33,511 bases of DNA, from contig NZ_JAEEGC010000067.1 of NCBI RefSeq assembly GCF_019207025.1, forward strand, positions 1-33,511, read 5' to 3'. This document shows positions 6,698-14,741 of this stretch, piece after piece. How positions within the stretch are numbered: the stretch's first letter is position 1; every line of letters starts with the position of its first letter. The position numbers were made by a program, and so were the translations under genes. Under the pieces are notes generated by a model that ran no database searches, was not told where the DNA came from, and was given only the letters and a program-made list of their open reading frames with translations. The stretch is from Clostridium thailandense (GTDB lineage Bacteria; Bacillota; Clostridia; Clostridiales; Clostridiaceae).

Positions 6698-8053
6698 TTA
6701 AGCTATTACCAAGTGAATTATAAATAAAATTGAAAGTGCATACATAATAGGATTTAAATCTTTATGCTTACCTGTAACAAGTTTAAGAACAGTATAAGCT
6801 ATAAATCCAAAAGACATTCCTTCTACAATACTAAAAGTTAAAGGCATCATTATAAGTGTTAAGAATGCTGGCATACCTTCAGTAAAGTCAGTAAAGTTTA
6901 TGTGAACGATTTCGCTGATCATAAGACATCCTAAGATCATTAATACTGGCGCTGTAGCTGCTCCTGGAACAAGGGCAGTAAGTGGAGTTAAGAATAGAGC
7001 ACAAAGGAATAAAACTCCAGTTGTTACAGATGTTAAGCCAGTTTTACCACCTTCAGCAACACCAGATGCACTTTCAAGATAAGTTGTAACTGTACATGCA
7101 CCAAGTAGTCCTCCTATCATTGCCGCAAAGGAACCTGAAAGAAGAGCTCTGTTAATTCCAGGTAAGTTTCCATTTTCATCTAAAAGCCCAGCTTTACCTG
7201 AAACAGCAATGATAGTCCCAATATTGTCGAAAAGATCTACAATTGTTATTGTAAAAACTATTGAAACAAGTCCATATTTTACAGCAGCCATAACATTAAG
7301 CTTAGCAAATGTATCTGTTGGAAGTGGTGGAATAAAGGAAATAAAATCATGTATGCTTGTTGGCACCTTTGCTACACCCATGAACATTCCAATAATAGTA
7401 GTTAGAACTATTCCGATTAAAAAGGCTCCTTTAACGTTTCTTGCCATAAGTATACATATTATTATAAAACCGATTATAGCGAGCAAAGTTGCAGGGTCTT
7501 TCAAGTTACCAATTCCTACAATAGTACCTTTAGATGCAATAATTATCCCTGCATTTTTGAAACCAATGAAGGAAATATATAAACCTATACCTACTCCAAT
7601 TGCTGATTTGAGAACTTTAGGAATACCTTCAATAATTGATTTCGTTATATTAGTTACCGCTAGTATAAAGAATACAACACCAGATATAAATACTGCACCT
7701 AAAGCAGTCTGCCAGTTAAGCCCCATACTACCGCACATTACAAAAGCAAACACAGCACCTATACCTAGACCTGGTCCCATCGCCAATGGAAGATTTGCGT
7801 AAATTCCCATTAATAAAGTTGCAACTGCTGCTGACAAAATAGTTGCTGCAGTAGCAGCTCCCTTCGGTACACCTGCTGCAACTAGAAATTGACCTGGAAT
7901 AACAAATATAATATAAGACATTGCAATGAATGTAGTCAGTCCTGCTAGCATCTCAGTTTTAAGATTACTTCCTCTTTCTGATAGACGAAAGTACTTATCC
8001 AAAAAACCTTTGTTTTCATTATTTTCCTTCTTTTTCAATTCCATAACCGCCAT
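6698..8053 (-). CDS. pbuG: AzgA/PbuG-type guanine-hypoxanthine permease
   Basis: A 451-residue polytopic membrane protein of the AzgA-like branch of NCS2. N-terminal FLDKYFRLSERGSNLKTEMLAGLTTF and MAMGPGLG are typical, as are VDLFDNIGT in the middle and GACTVTTYLESASGVAEGGKTGL in the second half. Members import guanine, hypoxanthine and adenine by proton symport. The open frame reaches a TTG at 8068, which is part of the Shine-Dalgarno region; the ATG at 8053, 7 bases after GGAGGG, is the start. The gene is followed by guaD, so imported guanine can be deaminated at once. Upstream lie a purine riboswitch and a second structured leader. Confidence 0.92.
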   Translation of the reverse strand: MAVMELKKKENNENKGFLDKYFRLSERGSNLKTEMLAGLTTFIAMSYIIFVIPGQFLVAAGVPKGAATAATILSAAVATLLMGIYANLPLAMGPGLGIGAVFAFVMCGSMGLNWQTALGAVFISGVVFFILAVTNITKSIIEGIPKVLKSAIGVGIGLYISFIGFKNAGIIIASKGTIVGIGNLKDPATLLAIIGFIIICILMARNVKGAFLIGIVLTTIIGMFMGVAKVPTSIHDFISFIPPLPTDTFAKLNVMAAVKYGLVSIVFTITIVDLFDNIGTIIAVSGKAGLLDENGNLPGINRALLSGSFAAMIGGLLGACTVTTYLESASGVAEGGKTGLTSVTTGVLFLCALFLTPLTALVPGAATAPVLMILGCLMISEIVHINFTDFTEGMPAFLTLIMMPLTFSIVEGMSFGFIAYTVLKLVTGKHKDLNPIMYALSILFIIHLVIA

Positions 8054-8116
8054 ATTTTTTCCCTCCAAATTTAGTATAAATTAGATTTTGAATTTTTTTA
8101 ATAAACATAAATATAT

Positions 8117-8244
8117 AACCTCAAAATTTTCATATCTGCTATTTAATTTGGCAACTTTCACAGAATAAAACTCTACTTATAAATTTACAGTTACTTACCA
8201 CCAATTGGTTACATATCCCTTCAGGTAAGATGTATTTTGAGGTT
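8117..8244 (-). ncRNA. structured 5' leader of pbuG-guaD, unrecognised family
   Basis: On the minus strand, AACCTCAAAAT (8244-8234) pairs perfectly over 11 bp with ATTTTGAGGTT (8127-8117), closing a domain of about 106 bases. Inside, CTTACC/GGTAAG can pair, as can AACT/AGTT and TGC/GCA, giving a plausible multibranch fold. The 3' closing strand ATTTTGA can instead pair with TCAAAAT near 8084-8090, just before the ribosome site, an arrangement like an aptamer with a switching helix. It has no purine-riboswitch core and I could not match it to a riboswitch class. It could be a riboswitch, a protein-binding leader or chance. Confidence 0.5.
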
Positions 8245-8250
8245 GTAGGT

Positions 8251-8259
8251 ATAATAACA
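8251..8259 (-). promoter_or_regulatory. extended -10 promoter before the second pbuG leader
   Basis: Minus strand TGTTATTAT fits an extended -10 (TG-N-TATTAT); the -35 region is weak. Initiation would fall near 8244-8246, exactly at the 5' strand of the long closing helix of the leader RNA. This would allow transcription that bypasses the upstream riboswitch. Confidence 0.45.
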
Positions 8260-8346
8260 TATTCCCTAGACTAAATTTAACTACCTCCCTTGTCTTTAGT
8301 AAATAGTTTCTCCTTTACAAATATATAAAAAACGGGCCACCGAACT

Positions 8347-8409
8347 AAAAAAGACTACAGAATAACCAAAGCTGAAAATTTCTCATAGCTTGAGGTTATT
8401 CTTGTAGTC
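8347..8409 (-). terminator. intrinsic terminator of the purine riboswitch
   Basis: The minus-strand stem pairs GACTACA, GAATAACC and AAGCT with AGCTT, GGTTATTC and TGTAGTC (8409-8353), with single-base bulges, followed by six Ts (8352-8347). Its 5' strand contains the 3' strand of the aptamer P1 helix (8401-8406), so P1 and the full terminator cannot coexist. Confidence 0.85.
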
Positions 8410-8465
8410 AGGTAGTTTACGGCAACCCGGTAGAGACTATTAGACCAATTTCCAATATATACAAG
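8401..8465 (-). promoter_or_regulatory. purine riboswitch aptamer (guanine/xanthine-type, C74)
   Basis: The minus-strand RNA has P1 CTTGTA/TACAAG, a P2 of TTGGA/TCTAA, an L2 ending in GG, the invariant J2/3 core GTCTCTACC (consensus GUNUCUACC), the canonical L3 CCGTAAA and J3/1 GAC followed by TACAAG. The base before P1 is C, the guanine-recognising identity; adenine riboswitches have U. L2 is about 6 bases instead of 7 and P3 has a T-T mismatch, so the aptamer is somewhat divergent. It lies just after the xdhB stop codon and upstream of pbuG-guaD. Because P1 competes with the terminator, ligand should favour read-through. Confidence 0.85.
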
Positions 8466-8491
8466 ATAGCATTTATATATTTTTAATTTTC

Positions 8492-9319
8492 TTAGATTCC
8501 ATTTTCTTTCAAAAAGTCTTTTAAAAGATTCATACATACGTTCTTTCTATATTCCTTTGAAACTCTTCCCGCACTTGGGTTTATTGCATCGTCATATGCT
8601 TTTAAGTAGTCATTTTTTAAAGCTTTAGCTTCAGCTATAGTCTTTCCTATTAACATGGCATCTATCTCTGGGCGCCTGATTATAATAGGTTCCACTGCTC
8701 CAAATGCTGTTGCAATATGCTTAATTATTCCATTCTCTTCATAGAGAAGTGCTGCAAAACCCATTCTAGAGATTGCTAATGCATCTCTAGCACCTATCTT
8801 CTTATAGTAGTAGTTGTTAAGGTACTTTTTAGGAATTAAAACTTCAGTTATAAGTTCTCCTTTTTCAAGGTCAAGCTGTTTTCTACCTTTGTAAAAATCT
8901 TTAACATAAATGGTTCTCTCAGAATCAGTACTCCTTAGTACCATAAGTGAGTCGGTTGCAAATAATATGAGCACTGAGTCCGCCTTAGCAGATCCATTTC
9001 CAATATTTCCACCTATTGTTCCAAAATTTCTTATAGCTGGACCTGCCAAATGTGACATTGCATCTTTTAAAATCTGCGGCGTAATATCAGATTCCTCTAT
9101 ATCAGTAAAAGTAGCTTCTGCACCTATTCTTATATAATCTGAATCTTCTGTAATCATCTTTAGCTCAGATACCTTGTGTAAAAACAGATAAGTTGAATCT
9201 CTTTTTTCATCAATCATTAAATCCGTTCCACCGCCGTAAGGTTTTACCTCTTGCTCCTTCATTATTGCTAATGCCTCATCAATTGTTTCTGGCACATATC
9301 CATTATTTAACTTTACCAT
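8492..9319 (-). CDS. xdhB: molybdenum hydroxylase FAD-binding subunit (XdhB-like)
   Basis: A 275-residue FAD subunit of the xanthine dehydrogenase family. The two flavin-binding segments are visible: KPYGGGTDLM (about 26-35) and LAGPAIRNFGTIGGNI (91-106), followed by the CO-dehydrogenase flavoprotein C-terminal domain. It passes electrons from the Fe-S subunit to NAD or another acceptor. The length is typical. The start overlaps the end of the Fe-S subunit gene by 7 bases, showing translational coupling. It is the last gene of the xdh operon, and the purine riboswitch begins 27 bases after its stop, so read-through transcription from xdh into the pbuG leader would also be sensed by the riboswitch. 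Confidence 0.92.
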   Translation of the reverse strand: MVKLNNGYVPETIDEALAIMKEQEVKPYGGGTDLMIDEKRDSTYLFLHKVSELKMITEDSDYIRIGAEATFTDIEESDITPQILKDAMSHLAGPAIRNFGTIGGNIGNGSAKADSVLILFATDSLMVLRSTDSERTIYVKDFYKGRKQLDLEKGELITEVLIPKKYLNNYYYKKIGARDALAISRMGFAALLYEENGIIKHIATAFGAVEPIIIRRPEIDAMLIGKTIAEAKALKNDYLKAYDDAINPSAGRVSKEYRKNVCMNLLKDFLKENGI

Positions 9320-9786
9320 AGTCCTTCACCTTCTTTCGCTGCAATTTCTATTGCCTTAACTATAGCATTATATCCTGTGCAACGACATAGGTTTCCGGAT
9401 ATTCCTCGTCTTATTTCAGCTTCTGTTGGATGTGGATTTTTTCTAAGGATGCACTCTGTCGCAAGTACCATTCCTGGTATACAATATCCACATTGTACGG
9501 CTGAGACATCCCCATAAGCCTTATCAATAACCTTAAATCTTTCAGTTTTGCTAAATCCCTCTATAGTTGTAATTTCACTTCCATAAACTCTTCCCATTGC
9601 AAACATACATGAATTAGCGAGCCTTCCATCAATTATAACAGAACACGCTCCGCACTCACCCTCTTTACAACCGCATTTTACTCCAGTAAGTTTATAAGTA
9701 TCTCTCAATACATCTAAAAGTCGATCTGATGCATTTCCTTTATATTGCACATTTTCTCCATTAAGTTTGAATTCAATATATCCCAT
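9313..9786 (-). CDS. molybdenum hydroxylase 2Fe-2S subunit
   Basis: A 157-residue iron-sulfur subunit. The plant-type 2Fe-2S cluster ligands are Cys40, Cys45, Cys48 and Cys60 (GCKEGECGACSV ... NSC). The second, helical-domain cluster uses Cys99, Cys102, Cys134 and Cys136 (QCGYC ... NLCRC). All eight ligands are present. It carries electrons from the Mo site to FAD. In E. coli naming this is XdhC, which clashes with the unrelated accessory XdhC at 3752-4561, so no symbol is given. The ATG follows AAGGAGG; 39 bases separate it from the large subunit gene and it overlaps xdhB. Confidence 0.93.
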   Translation of the reverse strand: MGYIEFKLNGENVQYKGNASDRLLDVLRDTYKLTGVKCGCKEGECGACSVIIDGRLANSCMFAMGRVYGSEITTIEGFSKTERFKVIDKAYGDVSAVQCGYCIPGMVLATECILRKNPHPTEAEIRRGISGNLCRCTGYNAIVKAIEIAAKEGEGLW

Positions 9787-9825
9787 GAATTTACCTCCTT
9801 ATTTATTTCAACGAAGTCCTAATTC

Positions 9826-11937
9826 TTACTTTGATGATATTGCTTTTAAAGTATCTTCCACTGTAAATGGAATGTGATCAACGTTCTTTCCTAAAGCCTG
9901 TTCCAAAGCCGCTATATATGCTGGTGCAGTACCTACATTCGGAAGTTCTCCTGCACCCTTTGCTCCATAAGGGCCATCTGGATACTCAGCAACATACATT
10001 TGAACCTTGAGATTTGGTACATCCATAGCTGTTGGTATAATGTAGTCACTGAAGCTATTGTTTCTTACACGTCCCTTACCATCGTGATCCATGTATTCCA
10101 TTGATGAATATCCTATACCTTGAAGCATTCCACCTTCCATCTGTCCGTGGAGTATATTCAAATCAATAGGAGTACCTACATCGAAAGACCCATAACCACC
10201 TAGAACTTTGTGCTGACCTGTAAGCATGTCAATCTCTAACTCTATTACTTGTACTGACCATGAATAAGTTGGATACGCATCTCCACGGAAATCATTGATT
10301 GAGAATGGAATGAGATACTCTGGGTGCTTATAACGCTCTTCAATTACTTGCTCCTCTCCATCTTTCCATTGCTCTTTTAGTTTAATAGACGCACGTCTTA
10401 CAAGTTCTCCAACTACCATAAGTGATCTAGAGGCAACTGTTGGACCAGAGTCTGGAACTCTATCAGTATCTGGATTAGCATAAACTATCTGATCATATGG
10501 AATTCCAAGCTCCTTGCCAGCTATTTTGGGAAGAGTTGTTCTTAGCCCTTGTCCCATATCAGTATTTGCAGCAAGAATTTCTACTGTTCCATCCTTGTAT
10601 TTTTTAAGTTTAAGTACTGCCTTTATCAAATCTCTTTCTCCAGAACCTGTAAATCCACAACCATGAAATGACAGTGATGCTCCTATTCCTCTTCTAAATC
10701 TTCCTGTCTGAGGCTTTTCATAAAGTTCTCTTTTTCTTTTATAATCAGAAAGCTTATTTGCTTCTTCTATCATCTCATTAAGCGGTACATGGAAATGAAA
10801 CTTTCCTAAGGTTGCTGTAGGGTCTCCCTGCTTAACCATGTGTTCCTTTTTAAATTCTAATGTATTTTTTCCTTCACCTTTTGCTATATGCTCCATAAAA
10901 AGCTCTATACCAAAAAATACTTGAGGTGCTCCAAATCCTCTATAAGCGCCTTTAGGAACTGTGTTTGTTTTGTTTGCTTTACTATGAACTCTAAGATTTT
11001 CTATATTATAAACTCCAGTAGCGCATATTGTCCCACGCTGCAATACTACCATTGAAAGTGTTGAATATGCACCTCCATCATATATCAAATCAATATCTAT
11101 TGCTGTAACCTTTCCATTTTTAACAGCAGCCTTGTATCTTGCAATTAAAGGATGTCTTTTGCTAGTTACAGTAATATCTTCTCTTCTATCGAAGACAACT
11201 CTTACTGGTTTTTTAGCCTTCATACTCGCCACAGCAGCCTGAGATGATAATATGGATGGAAAATCTTCTTTGCCTCCAAAGCCTCCTCCTGTAGTCTCCG
11301 CTATAATCTGGATCTTATCCTTTCCAAGTCCTGTCACAGCTTGAAGCGCTGAATGAAGATAATATGGACACTGCATTGACCCTCTAATAGTCATCTTATC
11401 ATCATGGTAATCTGCAATTATACCATTGGTTTCAAGATAAATCTGTTCACCATAACCTGTACTTAAAACTTCTTCGTAAATCCTATCCGCATTTTTAAAA
11501 GCTGCATTTACATCGCCTTTTCCATGTTGATATTCATAAAAAGCAACATCTGATTTAGTAACATCCATTATAGCTGGAAGTTCATCATAATCCACTACTA
11601 TTTGGGATACAATTTCTTCTACCTTCTCTTCTTCTGGCCCTACTATCATTAAGATTGGATCTCCAATGTATTCCACTACATCTATGGCAAATACCGGCAT
11701 GTCACCTAGTCCAATACCAATCTTATTTTCACCAAGTACATCATCTTTATCAACTACCATGTATTCATCTGGCAACTCAGGTATGGTAATGTTTTTTATT
11801 TTAGCATGTGCAACTGTAGATCTTAAAAACTTGCCATGAAGAACTCCATCTGTAGGAATATCTGCCACGTATTTAGCTATACCTGATATTTTTTCTTCAT
11901 GATCTTTCTTAAGAACTGAATTTCCTATATTCCTCAT
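9826..11937 (-). CDS. xdhA: molybdenum hydroxylase large (Mo-binding) subunit, purine hydroxylase/xanthine dehydrogenase type
   Basis: A 703-residue Mo-cofactor subunit, somewhat shorter than the usual 750-780. Family landmarks are the a/b hammerhead domain (1-120), GGGFGGKE (217-224), AYRGFGAPQ (331-339), NTDMGQGL and the catalytic glutamate (about E664) in GAKGAGELP. It hydroxylates a purine ring carbon using water, for example hypoxanthine to xanthine to urate, or the reverse in purine fermenters. The gene set includes yqeB, so the enzyme may be of the selenium-dependent type known from Clostridium; no selenocysteine codon is used, since in that class Se is a labile Mo ligand. Nicotinate or other N-heterocycles cannot be excluded by sequence alone. 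Ribosome site AAGGAGG. Confidence 0.9.
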   Translation of the reverse strand: MRNIGNSVLKKDHEEKISGIAKYVADIPTDGVLHGKFLRSTVAHAKIKNITIPELPDEYMVVDKDDVLGENKIGIGLGDMPVFAIDVVEYIGDPILMIVGPEEEKVEEIVSQIVVDYDELPAIMDVTKSDVAFYEYQHGKGDVNAAFKNADRIYEEVLSTGYGEQIYLETNGIIADYHDDKMTIRGSMQCPYYLHSALQAVTGLGKDKIQIIAETTGGGFGGKEDFPSILSSQAAVASMKAKKPVRVVFDRREDITVTSKRHPLIARYKAAVKNGKVTAIDIDLIYDGGAYSTLSMVVLQRGTICATGVYNIENLRVHSKANKTNTVPKGAYRGFGAPQVFFGIELFMEHIAKGEGKNTLEFKKEHMVKQGDPTATLGKFHFHVPLNEMIEEANKLSDYKRKRELYEKPQTGRFRRGIGASLSFHGCGFTGSGERDLIKAVLKLKKYKDGTVEILAANTDMGQGLRTTLPKIAGKELGIPYDQIVYANPDTDRVPDSGPTVASRSLMVVGELVRRASIKLKEQWKDGEEQVIEERYKHPEYLIPFSINDFRGDAYPTYSWSVQVIELEIDMLTGQHKVLGGYGSFDVGTPIDLNILHGQMEGGMLQGIGYSSMEYMDHDGKGRVRNNSFSDYIIPTAMDVPNLKVQMYVAEYPDGPYGAKGAGELPNVGTAPAYIAALEQALGKNVDHIPFTVEDTLKAISSK

Positions 11938-12071
11938 AATTTCCTCCTTATAATACCTTTATTTCATATATTTTACACAATCTCTTTATAAGACTTCGCT
12001 GCGTTAAAAGCAATACTTAATAAATCTTTAACAAGACTACATGACACCGCTATACTATACTTATGAGTTAT

Positions 12072-12100
12072 ATTATATGGCAACGTTTACTCAATTTCAA
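12072..12100 (-). promoter_or_regulatory. sigma-A promoter of the xdh operon
   Basis: Minus strand TTGAAA (12095-12100), 17-base spacer and a perfect TATAAT (12072-12077). The leader to the xdhA ATG is about 125 bases. It lacks the TGAYT/ARTCA operator found at the other purine promoters. I saw a possible GTTAAAG/CTTTTAAC hairpin in the leader but no known riboswitch core. Confidence 0.75.
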
Positions 12101-12140
12101 ATTCTTCTTGAAAAGTATTTGATTAGTTATCTGAGTAACC

Positions 12141-12172
12141 AAAAAGGGTTATCGCAGTGCGACAACCCTTTT
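12141..12172. terminator. terminator after the MocA/ModE-like gene
   Basis: The stem AAAAGGGTT plus TCGC pairs with GCGA plus AACCCTTTT around a 3-base loop, with one mismatch. T runs lie on both sides, so it can work in both directions. It ends the minus-strand gene at 12182-13096 and isolates the xdh promoter from it. Confidence 0.88.
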
Positions 12173-12181
12173 ATATCATAA

Positions 12182-13096
12182 TCAGTTTTTACCTTCAAAA
12201 TACTTTTTAAATTGCTCATCGGCATAGTTCTTTACCGCGCTAAAGAACTTATTATAGTTATCAATGAACTCTCTGCCTTTATCACTGAGCTGTGCTCTAC
12301 CTCCTCTTGCACCTCCTTGCCTTCTCAAAACCACTTCATAGCCAAGGTTTTCTTCAAGCTCTTTAATCATTTCCCAAGCTTTGCTCAAAGATAAAGACAT
12401 CCTTTTGCAGGCACCATTAACGGAATGATTTTCATCTATAAGTTCAAGAAGAAGCCTTAATCTAGAATCAAAAAAAATCTTTTCCTTTCTCATACTTACA
12501 CTTAAAACCGGCTGGAACAAACTATCATTATGTGCTGTTAAAAGTTCTTCCAACTTATTTTCGTCATGAATTGAGCATACAACTCCTCTATCATCTACAT
12601 CGACCCGAGTTATATCAGCACCAAAAGAATTAATTGCTCCTCTCAAACCGTCATCACCATCATATAAAAGAATTCTAGAAATATATACGCTACCAATAAG
12701 TATAGGATGCCCACCATGCCTATTGTACGAAGGAATAACAATTTCCCCCTCTGTTTCAACCATTTTTTTCACCGTATTATAATTAAACATAGGCACATTT
12801 ACAGGTGTTAACAACACTCTTTTACACTTTCCTTCAAGGTATTTAAGTCCAATCTTATACGAATCAATAAGCTCAGGATTTTCATAATCATTGTTTATAA
12901 TAAAAATAGCATCATCTCTAACAAGATTTGACTTTACCTCTGGTTCTTCAAATCCCGTTATTACTACAATAGGCCATATACCAGCTTTCTTATATGTAAG
13001 CACTACTCTTTGAATTAAAGAAATTGAACCTACTTTTTTCGTTGGATAGGCCACCTGTTTATTTGCGGCTGCAATAATTGCTCCGACTTCCCTCAC
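12182..13096 (-). CDS. MocA-like nucleotidyltransferase domain fused to ModE-like HTH regulator
   Basis: A 304-residue two-domain protein. Residues 1-195 look like the MobA/MocA (NTP_transf_3) fold, with GHPILI (129-134) as in MocA proteins that cytidylylate molybdopterin. The catalytic signatures are degenerate: the G-x-S-x-R-M-G loop reads AAANKQVAYPTKK, and the metal-binding Asp expected before Pro102 is Asn100. Residues 200-300 are a ModE-type winged helix (DSRLRLLLELIDEN, the HTH around 225-255, then RRQGGARGGRAQLSDKG, classic ModE). The likely role is a transcription regulator that senses Mo cofactor or nucleotide status, not an active transferase; this is inference. GTG start at 13096 with GAGGTG upstream. 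Neighbours on both sides are purine-pathway genes. Confidence 0.8.
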   Translation of the reverse strand: MREVGAIIAAANKQVAYPTKKVGSISLIQRVVLTYKKAGIWPIVVITGFEEPEVKSNLVRDDAIFIINNDYENPELIDSYKIGLKYLEGKCKRVLLTPVNVPMFNYNTVKKMVETEGEIVIPSYNRHGGHPILIGSVYISRILLYDGDDGLRGAINSFGADITRVDVDDRGVVCSIHDENKLEELLTAHNDSLFQPVLSVSMRKEKIFFDSRLRLLLELIDENHSVNGACKRMSLSLSKAWEMIKELEENLGYEVVLRRQGGARGGRAQLSDKGREFIDNYNKFFSAVKNYADEQFKKYFEGKN

Positions 13097-13218
13097 AATA
13101 TCACCTCGTTAAAAGCTTTTCCAAATTTTCTTACATTTCTATTCTTTTATAAAAAACATTATTTAAGTGGAGATAAATGATATCTTGAAATGTAAATACA
13201 CAATTTTTATTCCTAAGA

Positions 13219-14706
13219 TTATAGATCTTTTGTCAAACCAGTTCTTTCATTAAAAGCTTCAATGAATTTATCAAGCTCTGGTCCCATTTTATGAAGTTTA
13301 CCCCAATAGTTATCATAATCATACCATTGTGCATTTAATTCCTCTAAATCATATTGTTGTTGTTCAATCCATGTATAATATTTAAGATTATGGATACGTT
13401 TTTTGCTTTGATATGTTAATTCCTCCATACTGTCAGTTCTAATACCTAAAACATTTCTATTATGATCTACAGCAGCATCAATAGATCCATAAACTTTTCC
13501 TCTTTCAGCAGTCATTTCTTGTAATCTCGATTGATACATTTCTGCTGAATCAGTAAGTACAGTTATTACCATATCATTTTCATTTAACTCATAATATTTT
13601 GCAAATTTTATACATGAAAGTATATTTGCTGCCCCAGAGATACCAACCCATGAAAGCTTTTCAATTATATCTTCTTTAACTCCAATAGATCTTAAATATT
13701 CTTGCCCAGTTGCTTCATTGAATAGGCGGAATAATCCTAAACTATCATTGTCATCTATTGCAATAACCATATCTGTATTTCTTACATTATGAATCCAAGG
13801 AACATGTTTATCCCCAATACCTTCAATTCTATGCTCACCAAAACCATTGTTAAGCAGAGTTGGACATTGTAATGCCTCACCAACGGCAAATTTAGCATTT
13901 GGATATTGATCCTTTAAATAGTCTGCACTGCCTAAAGTTCCAGCAGATCCTGATGTTAAACACACGCCAGCAAGTTTCCCATTCTCACCAGCTTCAGCTT
14001 TAATAACTGCTTCCATAGCACTACCAGTAACTTCATAATGCCACAAATGATTGCCAAGTTCACCAAACTGGTTAAATATAACAACATTATCTCTTGTCCT
14101 TCTTAGTTCCCAGGTTTTATCATAGATTTCTTTTACATTACTTTCAGAACCAGGAGTAGCAATAACTTCCCCAGCTACTTTTTTGAGCCAATCAAAACGT
14201 TCTTTACTCATATTTTCTGGCAGAATAGCAATTGAACTACAACCTAATAAGGCTGAATTATAAGCCCCACCACGACAAAAGTTACCTGTTGAAGGCCATA
14301 CTGCTTGATGATAAGTAGGATCAAATTGTCCAGTTACTAAACGTGGTACTAAACAAGCAAAGCTCGCTCCAACTTTATGTGCCCCTGTTGGAAAGAATTT
14401 TCCTGCCATAGCAAAAATTCTAGCCTTAACGCCTGAAATTTCGGAAGGAATTTCAATATAGTTTGGTAAGTCGTTGTATAACCCTCCCTGTGCTACAGGC
14501 TGATTATACCAAGAAATCCTAAATAAATTAATGGGATCTATATCCCAGAGCCCCGTTCCTTTTAATTTAAACTTAACTTTTTCAGGTACCTTACTAGAAT
14601 CTTTCATTTGAGCTAAAGTTGGAATAATAACATTTTTTTCTCTAGCACTATCTACTGTTTTTTTCAACTGTTCCTCATGGATTGTTAAATCAATTAAATT
14701 TTGCAT
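13219..14706 (-). CDS. large fold-type II PLP enzyme (tryptophan synthase beta family), substrate unknown
   Basis: A 495-residue PLP-dependent enzyme of the PALP family. The Schiff-base Lys111 is in FPTGAHKVGA, the substrate loop is STGNF (139-143) and the phosphate-binding loop is GSAGT (253-257). It is about 100 residues longer than diaminopropionate ammonia-lyase (YgeX) and does not resemble it beyond the fold, so that name should not be transferred. Its promoter carries a TGACT-AGTCA palindrome related to the sites at ygeW and the NCS2 permease gene, and its neighbours are Mo-hydroxylase genes, so a step in breakdown of purine-derived amino acids (for example 2,3-diaminopropionate, serine or cysteine-like substrates) is a reasonable hypothesis. 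Such a lyase would release an enamine that RidA clears. Confidence 0.75.
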   Translation of the reverse strand: MQNLIDLTIHEEQLKKTVDSAREKNVIIPTLAQMKDSSKVPEKVKFKLKGTGLWDIDPINLFRISWYNQPVAQGGLYNDLPNYIEIPSEISGVKARIFAMAGKFFPTGAHKVGASFACLVPRLVTGQFDPTYHQAVWPSTGNFCRGGAYNSALLGCSSIAILPENMSKERFDWLKKVAGEVIATPGSESNVKEIYDKTWELRRTRDNVVIFNQFGELGNHLWHYEVTGSAMEAVIKAEAGENGKLAGVCLTSGSAGTLGSADYLKDQYPNAKFAVGEALQCPTLLNNGFGEHRIEGIGDKHVPWIHNVRNTDMVIAIDDNDSLGLFRLFNEATGQEYLRSIGVKEDIIEKLSWVGISGAANILSCIKFAKYYELNENDMVITVLTDSAEMYQSRLQEMTAERGKVYGSIDAAVDHNRNVLGIRTDSMEELTYQSKKRIHNLKYYTWIEQQQYDLEELNAQWYDYDNYWGKLHKMGPELDKFIEAFNERTGLTKDL

Positions 14707-14741
14707 TTTTTTGCCCCCTTTTTACACAAAATTACAATTAT

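Noticed and set aside
8355..8537. 60-codon minus-strand frame starting MYESFKRLF
   Set aside because: It overlaps the end of xdhB and runs through the purine riboswitch and terminator, with no ribosome site; the RNA explanation is much stronger.
13219..14706. Naming the PLP enzyme ygeX/dpaL because of the purine context
   Set aside because: The length and sequence around the PLP lysine and substrate loop do not match E. coli YgeX as I recall it; only the fold family is shared.
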